The notes under the pieces were generated by a model, which was not told where the DNA came from, ran no database searches, and saw only the letters and a list, made by a program, of their open reading frames with translations. Position numbers and translations under genes: made by a program. From a virus, in the IMG/VR virus record IMGVR_UViG_3300042328_000249, positions 1 to 24,443 of that record: 24,443 nt of DNA; one strand, given 5' to 3'. Below are positions 1 through 7,621 of this stretch, piece after piece (position 1 is the first letter of the stretch; each line of letters opens with the position of its first letter).

Positions 1-108
1 CTTAGTGCGGGGGACATTGTTATATTCCCCTCAAACTTTATGTATCCACATTCAGTAACAACGGTTACTAAGGGAACTAGGTATTCATTTGTAGCTTGGG
101 GATGGTAA
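1..108 (+). CDS. 2OG-Fe(II) oxygenase, C-terminal fragment (gene starts outside the window)
   Basis: Frame 1 is open from the first base and ends at TAA 106-108, giving the last 35 residues of a protein that begins upstream. The fragment has the typical end of 2-oxoglutarate/Fe(II) dioxygenases of the prolyl-4-hydroxylase type found in many aquatic phages. A GDIVIFPS strand is followed by His17, the distal iron ligand, then by a VTKGTRYSF stretch whose Arg27 would bind 2-oxoglutarate, and a final Trp-rich tail. The HxD motif and the rest of the fold lie outside, so substrate cannot be judged. In phages these enzymes are suspected of hydroxylating proteins or modified bases, but this is unproven. 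The stop overlaps the next gene's start as TAATG, so the two are probably translationally coupled. Confidence 0.85.
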   Translation, partial: LSAGDIVIFPSNFMYPHSVTTVTKGTRYSFVAWGW

Positions 109-341
109 TGGAAGATAACATAGAAGAGATACAACTTACAGAAGAAGAGATTGCAGCCGCACGTGCAATACAGCGTGAAAACGCTTTTAACGGCACAATC
201 ACAAAAGGCTGGGTATGGAACGAAGAGGCAATATCCTATGTTCCGCCGTTTGCTCCACCTGATAATACGTACCCGTACTTGTGGAACGAAGAAACCGAAA
301 GCTGGGATGAATTTCCAGGATACCCTAGGGACGATGAATGA
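108..341 (+). CDS. Small acidic Trp/Tyr-rich protein of unknown function
   Basis: A 77-residue acidic protein. The ATG at 108 is chosen because it overlaps the preceding stop (TAATG) and a GGGG stretch lies just upstream; ATG 102 and TTG 96 are possible but less natural. The N-terminal third is a Glu-rich helix (EEIQLTEEEIAAARAIQREN). The C-terminal half has two WNEE-type beta motifs (GWVWNEEAISYVPP and PYLWNEETESW) around a Pro-rich turn. Such paired W-(N/D)-EE-x-x-x-W/Y motifs are common at the ends of small structural or tail-associated proteins in marine phages; that is memory of the pattern, not a confirmed family. It ends in ATGA overlap with the following exported-protein gene. Function unknown. 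Confidence 0.75.
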   Translation: MEDNIEEIQLTEEEIAAARAIQRENAFNGTITKGWVWNEEAISYVPPFAPPDNTYPYLWNEETESWDEFPGYPRDDE

Positions 342-820
342 AAACGCTTACATATTTATTAATAGGTCTTTTACTTGGTGGGTTTTTAGCCGTAGGAGTA
401 TCGTATGCGGACGAAACAACAATTAATTATAAAGGTCAACCTGTCCCCTCTGCTATGGCTCCTTCAATGTCGGCTTTCAGTCAAGATGTTTGCGGCATTG
501 GTGTCAGTGGTGCTGTTAACGGGGGCGTATTTTCTGTAGCTGGTGGCACGATGATTACCGACAACAACTGCGTCCGCTTACGCTGGGCTAAGTTCTTAAG
601 TGACAGCGGCTTGAAAGTTGCGGCAGTATCTCTTGCTTGTGCAGCTACGCATGAAAACTGGGTTGCGATGGAAATGTCGGGTTCGCCCTGTCCTATAGGC
701 GGTGCTATTGGTGATGCAGCAAGGAAGGCGTGGTATGATTTACACCCAAAATGGTTTGAGGAAATTTATGGTAAAGACTTCGTGCTTATCACTCCTCTGC
801 CTGATTCTTCTAAGGAGTAG
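338..820 (+). CDS. Exported cysteine-containing phage protein
   Basis: A 160-residue protein with a clear Sec signal peptide: MKTLTY, a hydrophobic core at about residues 6-22, and a probable SPase I cut near SYA-DE at 25-26. The mature part has cysteines at DVCGIG, DNNCVRL, SLACAAT and GSPCPIG, suggesting disulfides in the periplasm. The run PSAMAPSMSAF followed by KVAAVSLAC and a GSPCPIGGAIGDAARKAW segment matches a recurrent secreted protein family near lysis genes of diverse phages, as I recall it; no activity is known to me. It starts in ATGA overlap with the upstream gene. Its last 53 bases overlap the next exported protein in another frame. A role in envelope interaction or lysis is inference from position and export signal. 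Confidence 0.8.
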   Translation: MKTLTYLLIGLLLGGFLAVGVSYADETTINYKGQPVPSAMAPSMSAFSQDVCGIGVSGAVNGGVFSVAGGTMITDNNCVRLRWAKFLSDSGLKVAAVSLACAATHENWVAMEMSGSPCPIGGAIGDAARKAWYDLHPKWFEEIYGKDFVLITPLPDSSKE

Positions 821-1781
821 TTATGTTTATGCATATTGTTACGCAACTCAGTGGGCGGATTACGGCCCTGTTTACTCAAGCCTTGGCGTCGCTCAAGGCA
901 CTACTATGCAAGCTTGTCAACAACTTGCGTGTCAATATTACCCGGGCATACCAGAATGTGGTCAGCCTGTTCAGCCCCCTTGTGTTGACATTGTCGAAAA
1001 TCAAAGCCTTGTTTGTGAACCTAATTACTCAGGTGCAATTAATCAAACAAGGACTAAAACTTGTAGTAACAACCAGTGGACAGATTGGGTCACAACTTCT
1101 AACAACTGTACGCCAAATCCCCCAAGCTGTAATCCAAGCGTTCAAGAAAGGCCAGTAGCATGTCAGGACGGGTTTGTAGGGACGATAACAGAACAACAGA
1201 CAACGGCTTGCCCTACGCCATACAGTCCGCCTGTGATATCGCCTTGGGTGGAAACAATGAACTCATGCGTCAAGAGCCCCACCAACGTAACGAACATGAG
1301 CAGTCCGTTGAATCCAGTCAGTCCAATAAGTGCGCCTGCGACCCAGGAAGTAATGCAACCTGCACCTGCACCGGAGCCACCCCCATTACAAGAAGTACAG
1401 TCGGACACACCAGCTTCCCCTGCGCCCACTGCAACGACTACGACCCAAGATACATCCGCTCCGCCGCCGACTACATCGAGCGGGACTACGCCGACTACGT
1501 CAACGCCACAAGTTCCGAAGGGAAAAACACTTGTTCCGGGGTTCGGGATAGTGATGAGCTTAGAAATTTTAAACAAGCCGATGCAGAATCAATCGATCCA
1601 GTTGAACGACGCATTGGCATACCAGCAGGAGTTACCATATGAGCTTAGAGGAAATCAAGGATTCTTACTCGAACTACTCAGCGAAAACGCTATTAGTAGT
1701 TCTTTTTGGAGTATTAGCGCCGATCGGTGGAACAATCTACGTAGGCATAACGACCTACAACCGAGTTATAGCGGCGACTGA
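768..1781 (+). CDS. Exported Cys-rich protein with thrombospondin-like motifs and Pro/Thr-rich linker
   Basis: The start ATG 768 is preceded by GAGGA with 5-base spacing, although it lies inside the previous gene. The 337-residue product begins with a signal peptide (MVKTSCLSLLCLILL... cut near VYA-YC). Then come about 130 Cys-rich residues containing two tandem units resembling thrombospondin type-1 repeats, with C-rich blocks around QWTDWVTTSNNC and SPWVETMNSC. A long Pro/Ala/Thr-rich linker and a short C-terminal domain beginning LVPGFGIVMSLEILN follow. Codon choice and ordered cysteines support this frame over two other open frames at 823-1158 and 1160-1642. The final 143 bases overlap the next gene. 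The architecture suggests a periplasmic or surface adhesin-like protein; function is unknown. Confidence 0.72.
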   Translation: MVKTSCLSLLCLILLRSSYVYAYCYATQWADYGPVYSSLGVAQGTTMQACQQLACQYYPGIPECGQPVQPPCVDIVENQSLVCEPNYSGAINQTRTKTCSNNQWTDWVTTSNNCTPNPPSCNPSVQERPVACQDGFVGTITEQQTTACPTPYSPPVISPWVETMNSCVKSPTNVTNMSSPLNPVSPISAPATQEVMQPAPAPEPPPLQEVQSDTPASPAPTATTTTQDTSAPPPTTSSGTTPTTSTPQVPKGKTLVPGFGIVMSLEILNKPMQNQSIQLNDALAYQQELPYELRGNQGFLLELLSENAISSSFWSISADRWNNLRRHNDLQPSYSGD

Positions 1782-2109
1782 AGCGATTGAAGCTGCTAAG
1801 CCCTACGACGACGCTGAGTTAAAAGCAGAAGTCAATGCCCTAAAGGTTCAATTGTCTGCACAACAAGCATCAGTAAACGTAGTTAAAGACTCTATGGTTG
1901 TTACATCTAACCAGCTCGTATCAATGCAAGAGAAGGTATCTAACGCTATTGGCACTGCCAATGAAGCTAAAGCAATTACTAACGGTAACGTGCGTGAAAC
2001 GGCTGCGTCTTTGTTGGGTGTGCGTGAGGAAATGAAAGCAACCAGAGAAGGCATTGAATCACAACTTAAAGCACTTAAACGTGCCACTTCTAACCCACTA
2101 GGAAATTAA
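1639..2109 (+). CDS. Membrane-anchored coiled-coil protein, possible inner-membrane spanin-like lysis protein
   Basis: A 156-residue protein with one N-terminal membrane segment (about residues 17-38, LLVVLFGVLAPIGGTIYVGI) and a long soluble part that is almost entirely helical and heptad-like (about 45-148: AELKAEVNALKVQL, LVSMQEKVSNAIG, GVREEMKATREGIESQLKALK). The start has a GGAG site 7 bases upstream. One N-terminal anchor followed by a periplasmic coiled coil is the topology of i-spanins. The gene lies directly before a holin and a lysozyme, so a lysis role is reasonable. However, no outer-membrane lipoprotein partner is recognised; the preceding exported protein has no lipobox. Its first 47 codons overlap the 3' end of the preceding gene in another frame. 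Confidence 0.75.
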   Translation: MSLEEIKDSYSNYSAKTLLVVLFGVLAPIGGTIYVGITTYNRVIAATEAIEAAKPYDDAELKAEVNALKVQLSAQQASVNVVKDSMVVTSNQLVSMQEKVSNAIGTANEAKAITNGNVRETAASLLGVREEMKATREGIESQLKALKRATSNPLGN

Positions 2110-2111
2110 TT

Positions 2112-2609
2112 ATGTTATCTATTATCTCAGGTTTATTAGGTATTGGGTCTTCTGCCCTACCTAGCATCTTAGGCTTCTTCCAACAAAAGGGAGACCAAAA
2201 ACACGAAATGGCTATGGCTCGTTTGCAAACAGAACGGGAGGCCGCTATGGCCGCTGCCGGCTTTGCCTCACAAGAAAAGATAGAAGCGATTAAGCTAGAG
2301 GAAATTGAAGTGCAGACTTACGCGCAAGAACGAGAAGCGTTATATGCGCATGACATGAAAATCATGGACAAGGCTTCTCAAGCTACCGTAGACCTAAACG
2401 CAAAAGTACGTCCTATAATAGCGTTTACTTTTGTTGGCTTGCTTGTATTAGTAGACCTTGTTGGCTTAGGCTGGGCAATATATACTGGTGTTGAGTTTAC
2501 GACGGCAATGAGCTTAGTCTTTTCTGATGATGAAATGGCAATTGTAAGTAGCATAATTGGCTTCTACTTTGGTTCTCGTCAATGGGAAAAGCATCGTGAA
2601 GGCAAGTAA
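2112..2609 (+). CDS. Holin of the GTA-type three-transmembrane family
   Basis: A 165-residue protein with three hydrophobic segments. One lies at about residues 2-24 (SIISGLLGIGSSALPSILGF), one at about 99-123 beginning at RPIIAFTFVGLLVL, and a short one near the end (AIVSSIIGFYFGSRQW). Between the first two is a long charged, Ala/Glu-rich helix. The closing IIGFYFGSRQWEK and the KVRPIIAF entry to the second membrane segment are hallmarks of the 3TM holin family first described in gene-transfer agents. Holins form inner-membrane lesions that release or activate the endolysin. The gene follows its neighbour by 2 bases, has AGGAAA as ribosome site, and overlaps the lysozyme gene by 14 bases, which fits a holin-endolysin pair. 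Confidence 0.82.
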   Translation: MLSIISGLLGIGSSALPSILGFFQQKGDQKHEMAMARLQTEREAAMAAAGFASQEKIEAIKLEEIEVQTYAQEREALYAHDMKIMDKASQATVDLNAKVRPIIAFTFVGLLVLVDLVGLGWAIYTGVEFTTAMSLVFSDDEMAIVSSIIGFYFGSRQWEKHREGK

Positions 2610-3090
2610 AGAACTGATTAAAATGCTTAAGCACCACGAGGGCGTTAGGTACAAACCGTATCAATGCCCTGCTAAGCTTTGGACAATTGGTGTTGGGCAT
2701 GTGATGTACCCGGAGCAAGCTAAGATACCATCTACTCCAGAAGGTATGGCTACTCGTAAAGCGTACCCACTAAAACCACAAGATAACCGTAGATGGAGCG
2801 AAGAAGAAGTTGACTCAATACTGGCTAAGGATGTCGTACGATTTGAACGAGGGGTTGCCCGTTATCTACCTATACGACTTTCACAGAATGAATTTGATGC
2901 TTTGGTTAGTTTTAGCTTTAACCTTGGTCTTGGTGTACTTCAGCGGTCAACCCTCCGTCAAGCGCTTTTGCGCGGGGATAAAGTTATGGCTATGCAAAGT
3001 CTTCTCAAGTATAATAAAGCCGGTGGTAAGGTCTTGAAAGGACTAGATATACGCCGCAAAGACGAAGCAGCACTGTTTAGGAAAGAATAA
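2596..3090 (+). CDS. Endolysin: T4-type lysozyme, glycoside hydrolase family 24
   Basis: Hydrolyses the peptidoglycan glycan backbone at lysis. The GTG at 2596 is chosen because it gives the expected N-terminal helix (MKASKELIKMLKHHEG) before the catalytic Glu; ATG 2623 would cut it off and TTG 2557 adds residues unlike the family. This gives 164 residues, usual for GH24. The triad is Glu15, Cys24, Thr30, the E-8-(D/C)-5-T spacing in its Cys version, within EGVRYKPYQC and LWTIGVGH. About 30 residues longer than usual lie between GVGH and RRWSEEEVD. The FDALVSFSFNLGLGVLQRSTL block and RRKDEAALF end are standard for the family. No signal peptide is seen, so export should depend on the upstream holin. 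Confidence 0.9.
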   Translation: MKASKELIKMLKHHEGVRYKPYQCPAKLWTIGVGHVMYPEQAKIPSTPEGMATRKAYPLKPQDNRRWSEEEVDSILAKDVVRFERGVARYLPIRLSQNEFDALVSFSFNLGLGVLQRSTLRQALLRGDKVMAMQSLLKYNKAGGKVLKGLDIRRKDEAALFRKE

Positions 3091-3091
3091 C

Positions 3092-5038
3092 ATGCCATTA
3101 TCCAAACTTGTATTTAAACCAGGGATTAACAAAGACCAGACTAACTACGCCTCTGAGGGTGGTTGGGCGGATATGGATAAGGTTCGCTTTCGTTCAGGCT
3201 ACCCTGAAAAGATTGGCGGATGGTTAGTGCAGACGTTCCAACAATATGCTGGCGAAGCACGGCTATTATTTCCTTGGGGTTTAACTACAGGCGCTTCAAT
3301 ATTATGTATAGGCACAAATGAAAAAATATACGTAACGCTAGGTACTACGCTATATGATATTACCCCGATCCGTGAGACCTTCACAACCTCTACAACTCCA
3401 TCAACTGACAATTGCTTTGGTACAACTAACGGCTCTACTACAATATTAGTTACACTTGCGGGTCACGGCGCTGACGAAGGCGCGTATGTTACGTTTAGTG
3501 GCGCAGCTGATGTGGGTGGAGTGCTAGCCGCAGAATTAAACCTAGAGTTTAAGATTAGCAATGTTACAACAAATACTTTTGAAATTACGGTAGCCACTGC
3601 AGCAACGTCAACAGTAGCAGCGGGTGGCGGCACTGCCATAACAGCAGCGTTCCAAATCAATATTGGTTACTCAATGGTCACAGCTGGTTATGGTTGGGGT
3701 ACGGGAACTTGGGGTCGCGGCACTTGGGGGTCAAGCTCAACAGTACCTGTATTTAACGATGCCCGACTATATTCTGCGGACAACTTTAACGACGATTTGA
3801 TAATTAGCGTATCCAATGGAGACGTATACTACTGGGCGTACGACTCTAACTTTAATACCCGTGCAGTTTTAATGTCGTCACTAGGCGGAGCAGTTGCGGT
3901 ACCGCAACAAGTAGGTACCCTAATATTTGCACCATCAGGGCATTTAATTGCGCTTAGCTGTACCGAGTATAACGCTGCCGCTTCCCCACCTGATTACTTA
4001 GGCGCTCTTAACCAGTTATTAATTCGATGGGCTAATGTATCTCCGGATACTGGACCAGACCCAACAAATTGGAAACCAGAGTTAACTAATACGGCTGGAT
4101 TTTTGTACTTGCAATCTGGGACAAGTATTATTACTGCATTCCACGCTAAACAAGAAACGTTAATTTGGACTGATATTTCCTTGTCCTCAATGCAATTCTT
4201 AGGCACTGCAGAGGTATTTGGCGTTCAAGAAGTTGCTAATGGCATATCAATTATAGGTGGCAATGCTATTGCTTCGGCTAACAACGTTATTTATTGGATG
4301 GGCAACGATAAGTTCTATACCTATAACGGACGGGTTGATACGCTACCTTGCACTATAAGGCAATTTGTATTTGAGAACATTAACCGCCAGCAAGGGCAGA
4401 TATTCTTTGCGGGTACTAATAATCAGTTTAATGAGATTATATGGTTTTACTGCACGGCTAACGCAGTCGAAATTGACAGGTACGTTATATATAACTATGC
4501 AGACAACATTTGGTACTATGGCAATATTAATCGAACCGCTTGGGTTGATGCTGGTGTGTTTAATTTCCCCCTTGCCGCACATGATGGCTGGGTTTACACT
4601 CATGAATCAGGTAATAACGACGGGCAACCGCTAGGTGCACCCCCTGTAGGCATGGACTCGTTTATTCAATCGGCTGATGTTGATATTGAAGATGGTGATA
4701 AGTTTATGTTAGTTCGTCGGGTTATTCCAGATATTAACTTCACTAGCTCAGAAACTACTAACCCAGTAACAGGCGCACCTATAACCCCTGAAGCCACTGT
4801 TACTGTTGGGGTACGGAACTTCCCTGGAGCTGCAAGTTCAGACATAAACGCATCGGGTGTAGCAACTGATAGGCCGGTTATCACCACCACCGCTACGGTT
4901 AACCAATATACAAACCAAGTCTTTATTAGAGCTCGTGGTCGTCAGATGAACTTTAGGATTGAGTCTAGTGGCGTTGGTACGCAGTGGCAGTTGGGTATGC
5001 CTAGAGTTGATGCACGCCCAGATGGAACAAGGGGATAA
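3092..5038 (+). CDS. Large beta-rich virion protein, probable tail hub or DNA-stabilisation component
   Basis: A 648-residue protein starting MPLSKLVFKPGINKDQTNY and continuing into GWADMDKVRFRSGYPEKIGGW, a beginning I recognise from a conserved structural protein of marine podoviruses. Residues about 107-190 look like an inserted beta domain of the FCCH type (GHGADEGAYVTFSGAADVGG ... NTFEITVATAATS...GG). A WGTGTWGRGTWGSS run follows, then many short beta repeats ending in Trp or Tyr (DNFNDDLIISVSNGDVYYW; ANNVIYWMGNDKFYTYNG), suggesting a propeller-like body. Position after lysis genes and before ejection proteins suggests a tail-tube or portal-plug component, comparable in role to P22 gp10, but that match is only inferred. 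No catalytic motif is seen. Confidence 0.7.
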   Translation: MPLSKLVFKPGINKDQTNYASEGGWADMDKVRFRSGYPEKIGGWLVQTFQQYAGEARLLFPWGLTTGASILCIGTNEKIYVTLGTTLYDITPIRETFTTSTTPSTDNCFGTTNGSTTILVTLAGHGADEGAYVTFSGAADVGGVLAAELNLEFKISNVTTNTFEITVATAATSTVAAGGGTAITAAFQINIGYSMVTAGYGWGTGTWGRGTWGSSSTVPVFNDARLYSADNFNDDLIISVSNGDVYYWAYDSNFNTRAVLMSSLGGAVAVPQQVGTLIFAPSGHLIALSCTEYNAAASPPDYLGALNQLLIRWANVSPDTGPDPTNWKPELTNTAGFLYLQSGTSIITAFHAKQETLIWTDISLSSMQFLGTAEVFGVQEVANGISIIGGNAIASANNVIYWMGNDKFYTYNGRVDTLPCTIRQFVFENINRQQGQIFFAGTNNQFNEIIWFYCTANAVEIDRYVIYNYADNIWYYGNINRTAWVDAGVFNFPLAAHDGWVYTHESGNNDGQPLGAPPVGMDSFIQSADVDIEDGDKFMLVRRVIPDINFTSSETTNPVTGAPITPEATVTVGVRNFPGAASSDINASGVATDRPVITTTATVNQYTNQVFIRARGRQMNFRIESSGVGTQWQLGMPRVDARPDGTRG

Positions 5039-5040
5039 TA

Positions 5041-5271
5041 ATGGCATTAAAATCATTTGCTCCACCTAACTTTCCATTACCACCAACTGAATACTCCCCA
5101 CAGTATTTTGACCAGCTAGTGCGTTCATTAAACTCGTATTTTAGGCAATTAGGCTCGACAAACCCCATTGTTGTTGATAGTATTACACTAAATAATTTGC
5201 CCACCAGCGCAACAGGTTTGCCCGTCGGAAGTGTTTGGAACGATGCCGGCACTTTAAAGATAGTTACTTAA
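5041..5271 (+). CDS. Small virion-module protein of unknown function
   Basis: A 76-residue protein preceded by GGGGA and separated by 2 bases from the large structural gene. The N-terminal part (FPLPPTEYSPQYFDQLVRSL) forms a proline-rich start and a helix with NSYFRQLGS. The end, SATGLPVGSVWNDAGTLKIV, is a short motif that recurs in small proteins next to structural genes of marine phages, as I recall it. It may be a minor structural or assembly factor; nothing in it allows a firmer call. Its stop codon merges with the ribosome site of the next gene (TTAAGGATATA), so translation is probably coupled. Confidence 0.75.
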   Translation: MALKSFAPPNFPLPPTEYSPQYFDQLVRSLNSYFRQLGSTNPIVVDSITLNNLPTSATGLPVGSVWNDAGTLKIVT

Positions 5272-5280
5272 GGATATAGT

Positions 5281-7200
5281 ATGTCAGGACATCAATTAGC
5301 ACAAGGGGTAGCAAGCCTAGGACGTAATGGCGAGTCAATGCTTGTGCACATGCAGCCACGGGAAGTGGCGGGTCTTCAAGCTATTGCCATGCAGCATGGT
5401 GGCTCACTAACTATTAATCCTGAAACAGGTTTACCAGAAGCAGGTTGGTTCGGTGACATTCTAGGTGCGGTTGCACCTATTGCTATAGGCGCATTTTTAG
5501 GTCCAGCAGGTCTTGCTTTTGGTGGTCCAGGGCTTAGCGCATTGCAGGCGGGTATAGCTACAGGTCTTGGCGGCTTTGCATTATCCGGAGGTAACTTAAG
5601 TAAAGGCTTAATGGCTGGTCTAGGTGGTTATGGTGGCGCTAATTTAGGAAGTAACTTAAGTGCTTTTGGTGAGAATGTTGCAGAAACCCCCCTTATTGAA
5701 AATGTAAATACAATAGCCGATGGCGCGGATGTTTCTCAGTTTGTAAAACCTTACTCCGCTGAAACTTTGGGCGGTATGCAGTCAGGAATACAAAACGCAG
5801 TTAGTACTGTAGGTCAAAATTCAATGACCGGAGCAAACGCCGCGGCAGGTAATTTAATGGGTGGTGCAGGCGCTAACGTATTTCCTGGAGCTAGTACCGT
5901 AGCAGAAGCAGCAAAACCAAGCTTTATGGGCAATATCGGATCGGGTGTGAGTAAGGTAATGCAACCGGGTGGTATTGGTGAGTACTCTGATTTTCTTAAG
6001 GCTGGCTATACTGATGCCACAGGTAACCTTGTAAAAAATTCAGCTATGATGGATGCCTTAACTGTAGCCTCTCCATTGATGGCTATTCAACCCCCTGCGT
6101 ATAAAGCGCCAGAAGATACTAGCTACCAAATGAAATATGAGGGCCCTTATACTGCACAAGACCGTGGCCCAAGAACGTTTACAGAACAAGAACTATTAGC
6201 TAATCAGGCAGCAGGCTCTCCAGAACTTTCTTATTTTAATGATGCTAACCCATACCCAGGTTTCAACAAAGCGCCAGGCTATGCTCAAGGTGGGATGACT
6301 ACTGGCGGGGTTGCAAATTTATATAGTAGCCCAGACGGTACAGCTGCACAAAACACACTAAACGAAGGTTACGGCTTAGGTCGACTAAATAACCTAGCTT
6401 CTGCAAATGCAATGGAACAGGCTAAAATGGGGTTTGCGGGTGGTGGTGCTATTGCGTTTGATGTAGGTGGATACGTACCAACAATGGGTGGCGTGGCATC
6501 TTATGGTATTGCCCCAACCGATTTATCTCAAGTGGCTGCAATTCCAAATGCTGGTGGAACAGAAGCAAGTACACCTAACGGTCTTAGCTCATTATTAGGT
6601 AATGCAATTACTGACCCTATGGGTAGAACTACTGGCGATACGCAGGGTGGCATGGGTGGTAAAGGTGGCATAATGGGGACGATGGGCAAACTAGCAGGTC
6701 AAGCTACTACCCCAGGGCTAACTATGCAAGATTACATCAACGCTGCTCAACGAACTTACGACCCAGCGGCGTCAATCAGAACCGGTACAATGCCGGGCAC
6801 TGTAGAACAAGCGCAGTTTACTAATGTTAACCCACAACAACCAGTAGCTAGAGCGGCTGGCGGTGGACTTAAAGATGGTGGCTTTGTCGTTCCAGCGGAC
6901 GTAGTTAGTCACTTAGGCAATGGTAGTACTAATGCAGGTTTAACCGCACTACAAAAACGCCACGGTGCACAACCTATAAAAGGCGCTGGTGACGGCATGT
7001 CAGACTCAATTAGAACTACTATTAACGGCAAACAACCAGCCCGCGTTGCAGACGGTGAAGCTTACATACCACCAGAGCAAGTTAAACGTAGCGGTGGTGC
7101 TAAGAAGTTTTATGCAATGATGGATAAAGTACGTAAAGAACGCACTGGCACTAAGAAACAAGGTAAACAAATTAATCCTAACAAGTACTTAATGGCGTAA
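5281..7200 (+). CDS. Glycine/alanine-rich internal virion or ejection protein
   Basis: A 639-residue protein with AAGGA 9 bases before its ATG. Residues about 55-120 are a hydrophobic Gly/Ala-rich stretch (FGDILGAVAPIAIGAFLGPA; GLGGFALSGGNLSKGLMAGL) that could interact with membrane during DNA entry. The middle is low-complexity. At residues 384-400 it carries GFAGGGAIAFDVGGYVP, a motif repeated in the protein encoded at 8756. The C-terminus is more ordered and well recognised in marine phages: DGGFVVPADVVSHLGNGSTN, then GDGMSDSIRTTINGKQPARV, then KKFYAMMDKVRKERTGTKKQ. It also contains two copies of an A-D/G-G-x-(F/Y)-(V/I)-P element. Location before other internal proteins supports a role in the ejectosome; exact function unknown. 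Confidence 0.7.
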   Translation: MSGHQLAQGVASLGRNGESMLVHMQPREVAGLQAIAMQHGGSLTINPETGLPEAGWFGDILGAVAPIAIGAFLGPAGLAFGGPGLSALQAGIATGLGGFALSGGNLSKGLMAGLGGYGGANLGSNLSAFGENVAETPLIENVNTIADGADVSQFVKPYSAETLGGMQSGIQNAVSTVGQNSMTGANAAAGNLMGGAGANVFPGASTVAEAAKPSFMGNIGSGVSKVMQPGGIGEYSDFLKAGYTDATGNLVKNSAMMDALTVASPLMAIQPPAYKAPEDTSYQMKYEGPYTAQDRGPRTFTEQELLANQAAGSPELSYFNDANPYPGFNKAPGYAQGGMTTGGVANLYSSPDGTAAQNTLNEGYGLGRLNNLASANAMEQAKMGFAGGGAIAFDVGGYVPTMGGVASYGIAPTDLSQVAAIPNAGGTEASTPNGLSSLLGNAITDPMGRTTGDTQGGMGGKGGIMGTMGKLAGQATTPGLTMQDYINAAQRTYDPAASIRTGTMPGTVEQAQFTNVNPQQPVARAAGGGLKDGGFVVPADVVSHLGNGSTNAGLTALQKRHGAQPIKGAGDGMSDSIRTTINGKQPARVADGEAYIPPEQVKRSGGAKKFYAMMDKVRKERTGTKKQGKQINPNKYLMA

Positions 7201-7619
7201 TGCAGATATCGCATGTACCGCTAAACTATTTAGGTGTTGTTTGGCCGCAGATTGAAGCGTATTTAGATGGTGCCGCTAGATATACGTACGGTAGGTTTAC
7301 AGTAGAAGATATTAAAGTAGGGATAGAAACAAAACCCCAGCAGTTGTGGATAGCGTTTGAAGAAGACGACACTATATTAGGCGCAGTAGTTACCGAAATA
7401 CTAGTATACCCACAAATGAAAGCGTTAGTTATGCATTTTACAGGTGGGGTTGAGCTAGTTAAGTGGAAACCGGATATGTTGAAAGTGCTTCAACGGTTCG
7501 CAAAAGATAATGATTGCAGTGTAATAGAGTCCTACGGTCGAGAAGGCTGGGGTAAAGTCTTTCAAAATGACGGGTTTAAATCGCGGTTCATGTTTTATGA
7601 ATTGCCAGTGGAGAATTAA
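7200..7619 (+). CDS. GNAT-fold-like protein, possible T7 gp13-type virion assembly protein
   Basis: A 139-residue protein that starts in TAATG overlap with the preceding gene. The sequence follows an acetyltransferase-like alternation: an N-terminal helix (WPQIEAYLDGAA), LWIAFEEDDTILGAVVTEIL strands, VMHFTGGVELVKWKPDMLKV, and a closing CSVIESYGREGWGKVFQNDG into YELPV. The last part strongly resembles the final strands of GNAT domains, where a Gly-Arg-x-Gly-W motif precedes the terminal strand. No clear Q/RxxGxG/A acetyl-CoA loop is visible. Short phage proteins of this type occur beside internal virion proteins, T7 gp13 among them, and may act in assembly instead of acetylation. That parallel rests on position and pattern only. 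Confidence 0.65.
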   Translation: MQISHVPLNYLGVVWPQIEAYLDGAARYTYGRFTVEDIKVGIETKPQQLWIAFEEDDTILGAVVTEILVYPQMKALVMHFTGGVELVKWKPDMLKVLQRFAKDNDCSVIESYGREGWGKVFQNDGFKSRFMFYELPVEN

Positions 7620-7621
7620 GA

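Noticed and set aside
151-426. Alternative plus-strand ORF of 91 codons
   Set aside because: Out of frame with two well-coupled genes whose ATGA overlap and signal peptide explain the region.
1163-1576. Long open frame on the minus strand opposite the Pro/Thr-rich part of the Cys-rich gene
   Set aside because: Composition (Gly/Val/Ala-rich) is the mirror of Pro/Thr/Ala codons on the other strand; no ribosome site or neighbouring leftward gene.
1160-1642. Open frame of 160 codons on the plus strand in the same region
   Set aside because: No good ribosome site, no domain-like order, and the signal-peptide frame fits the window's codon use better.
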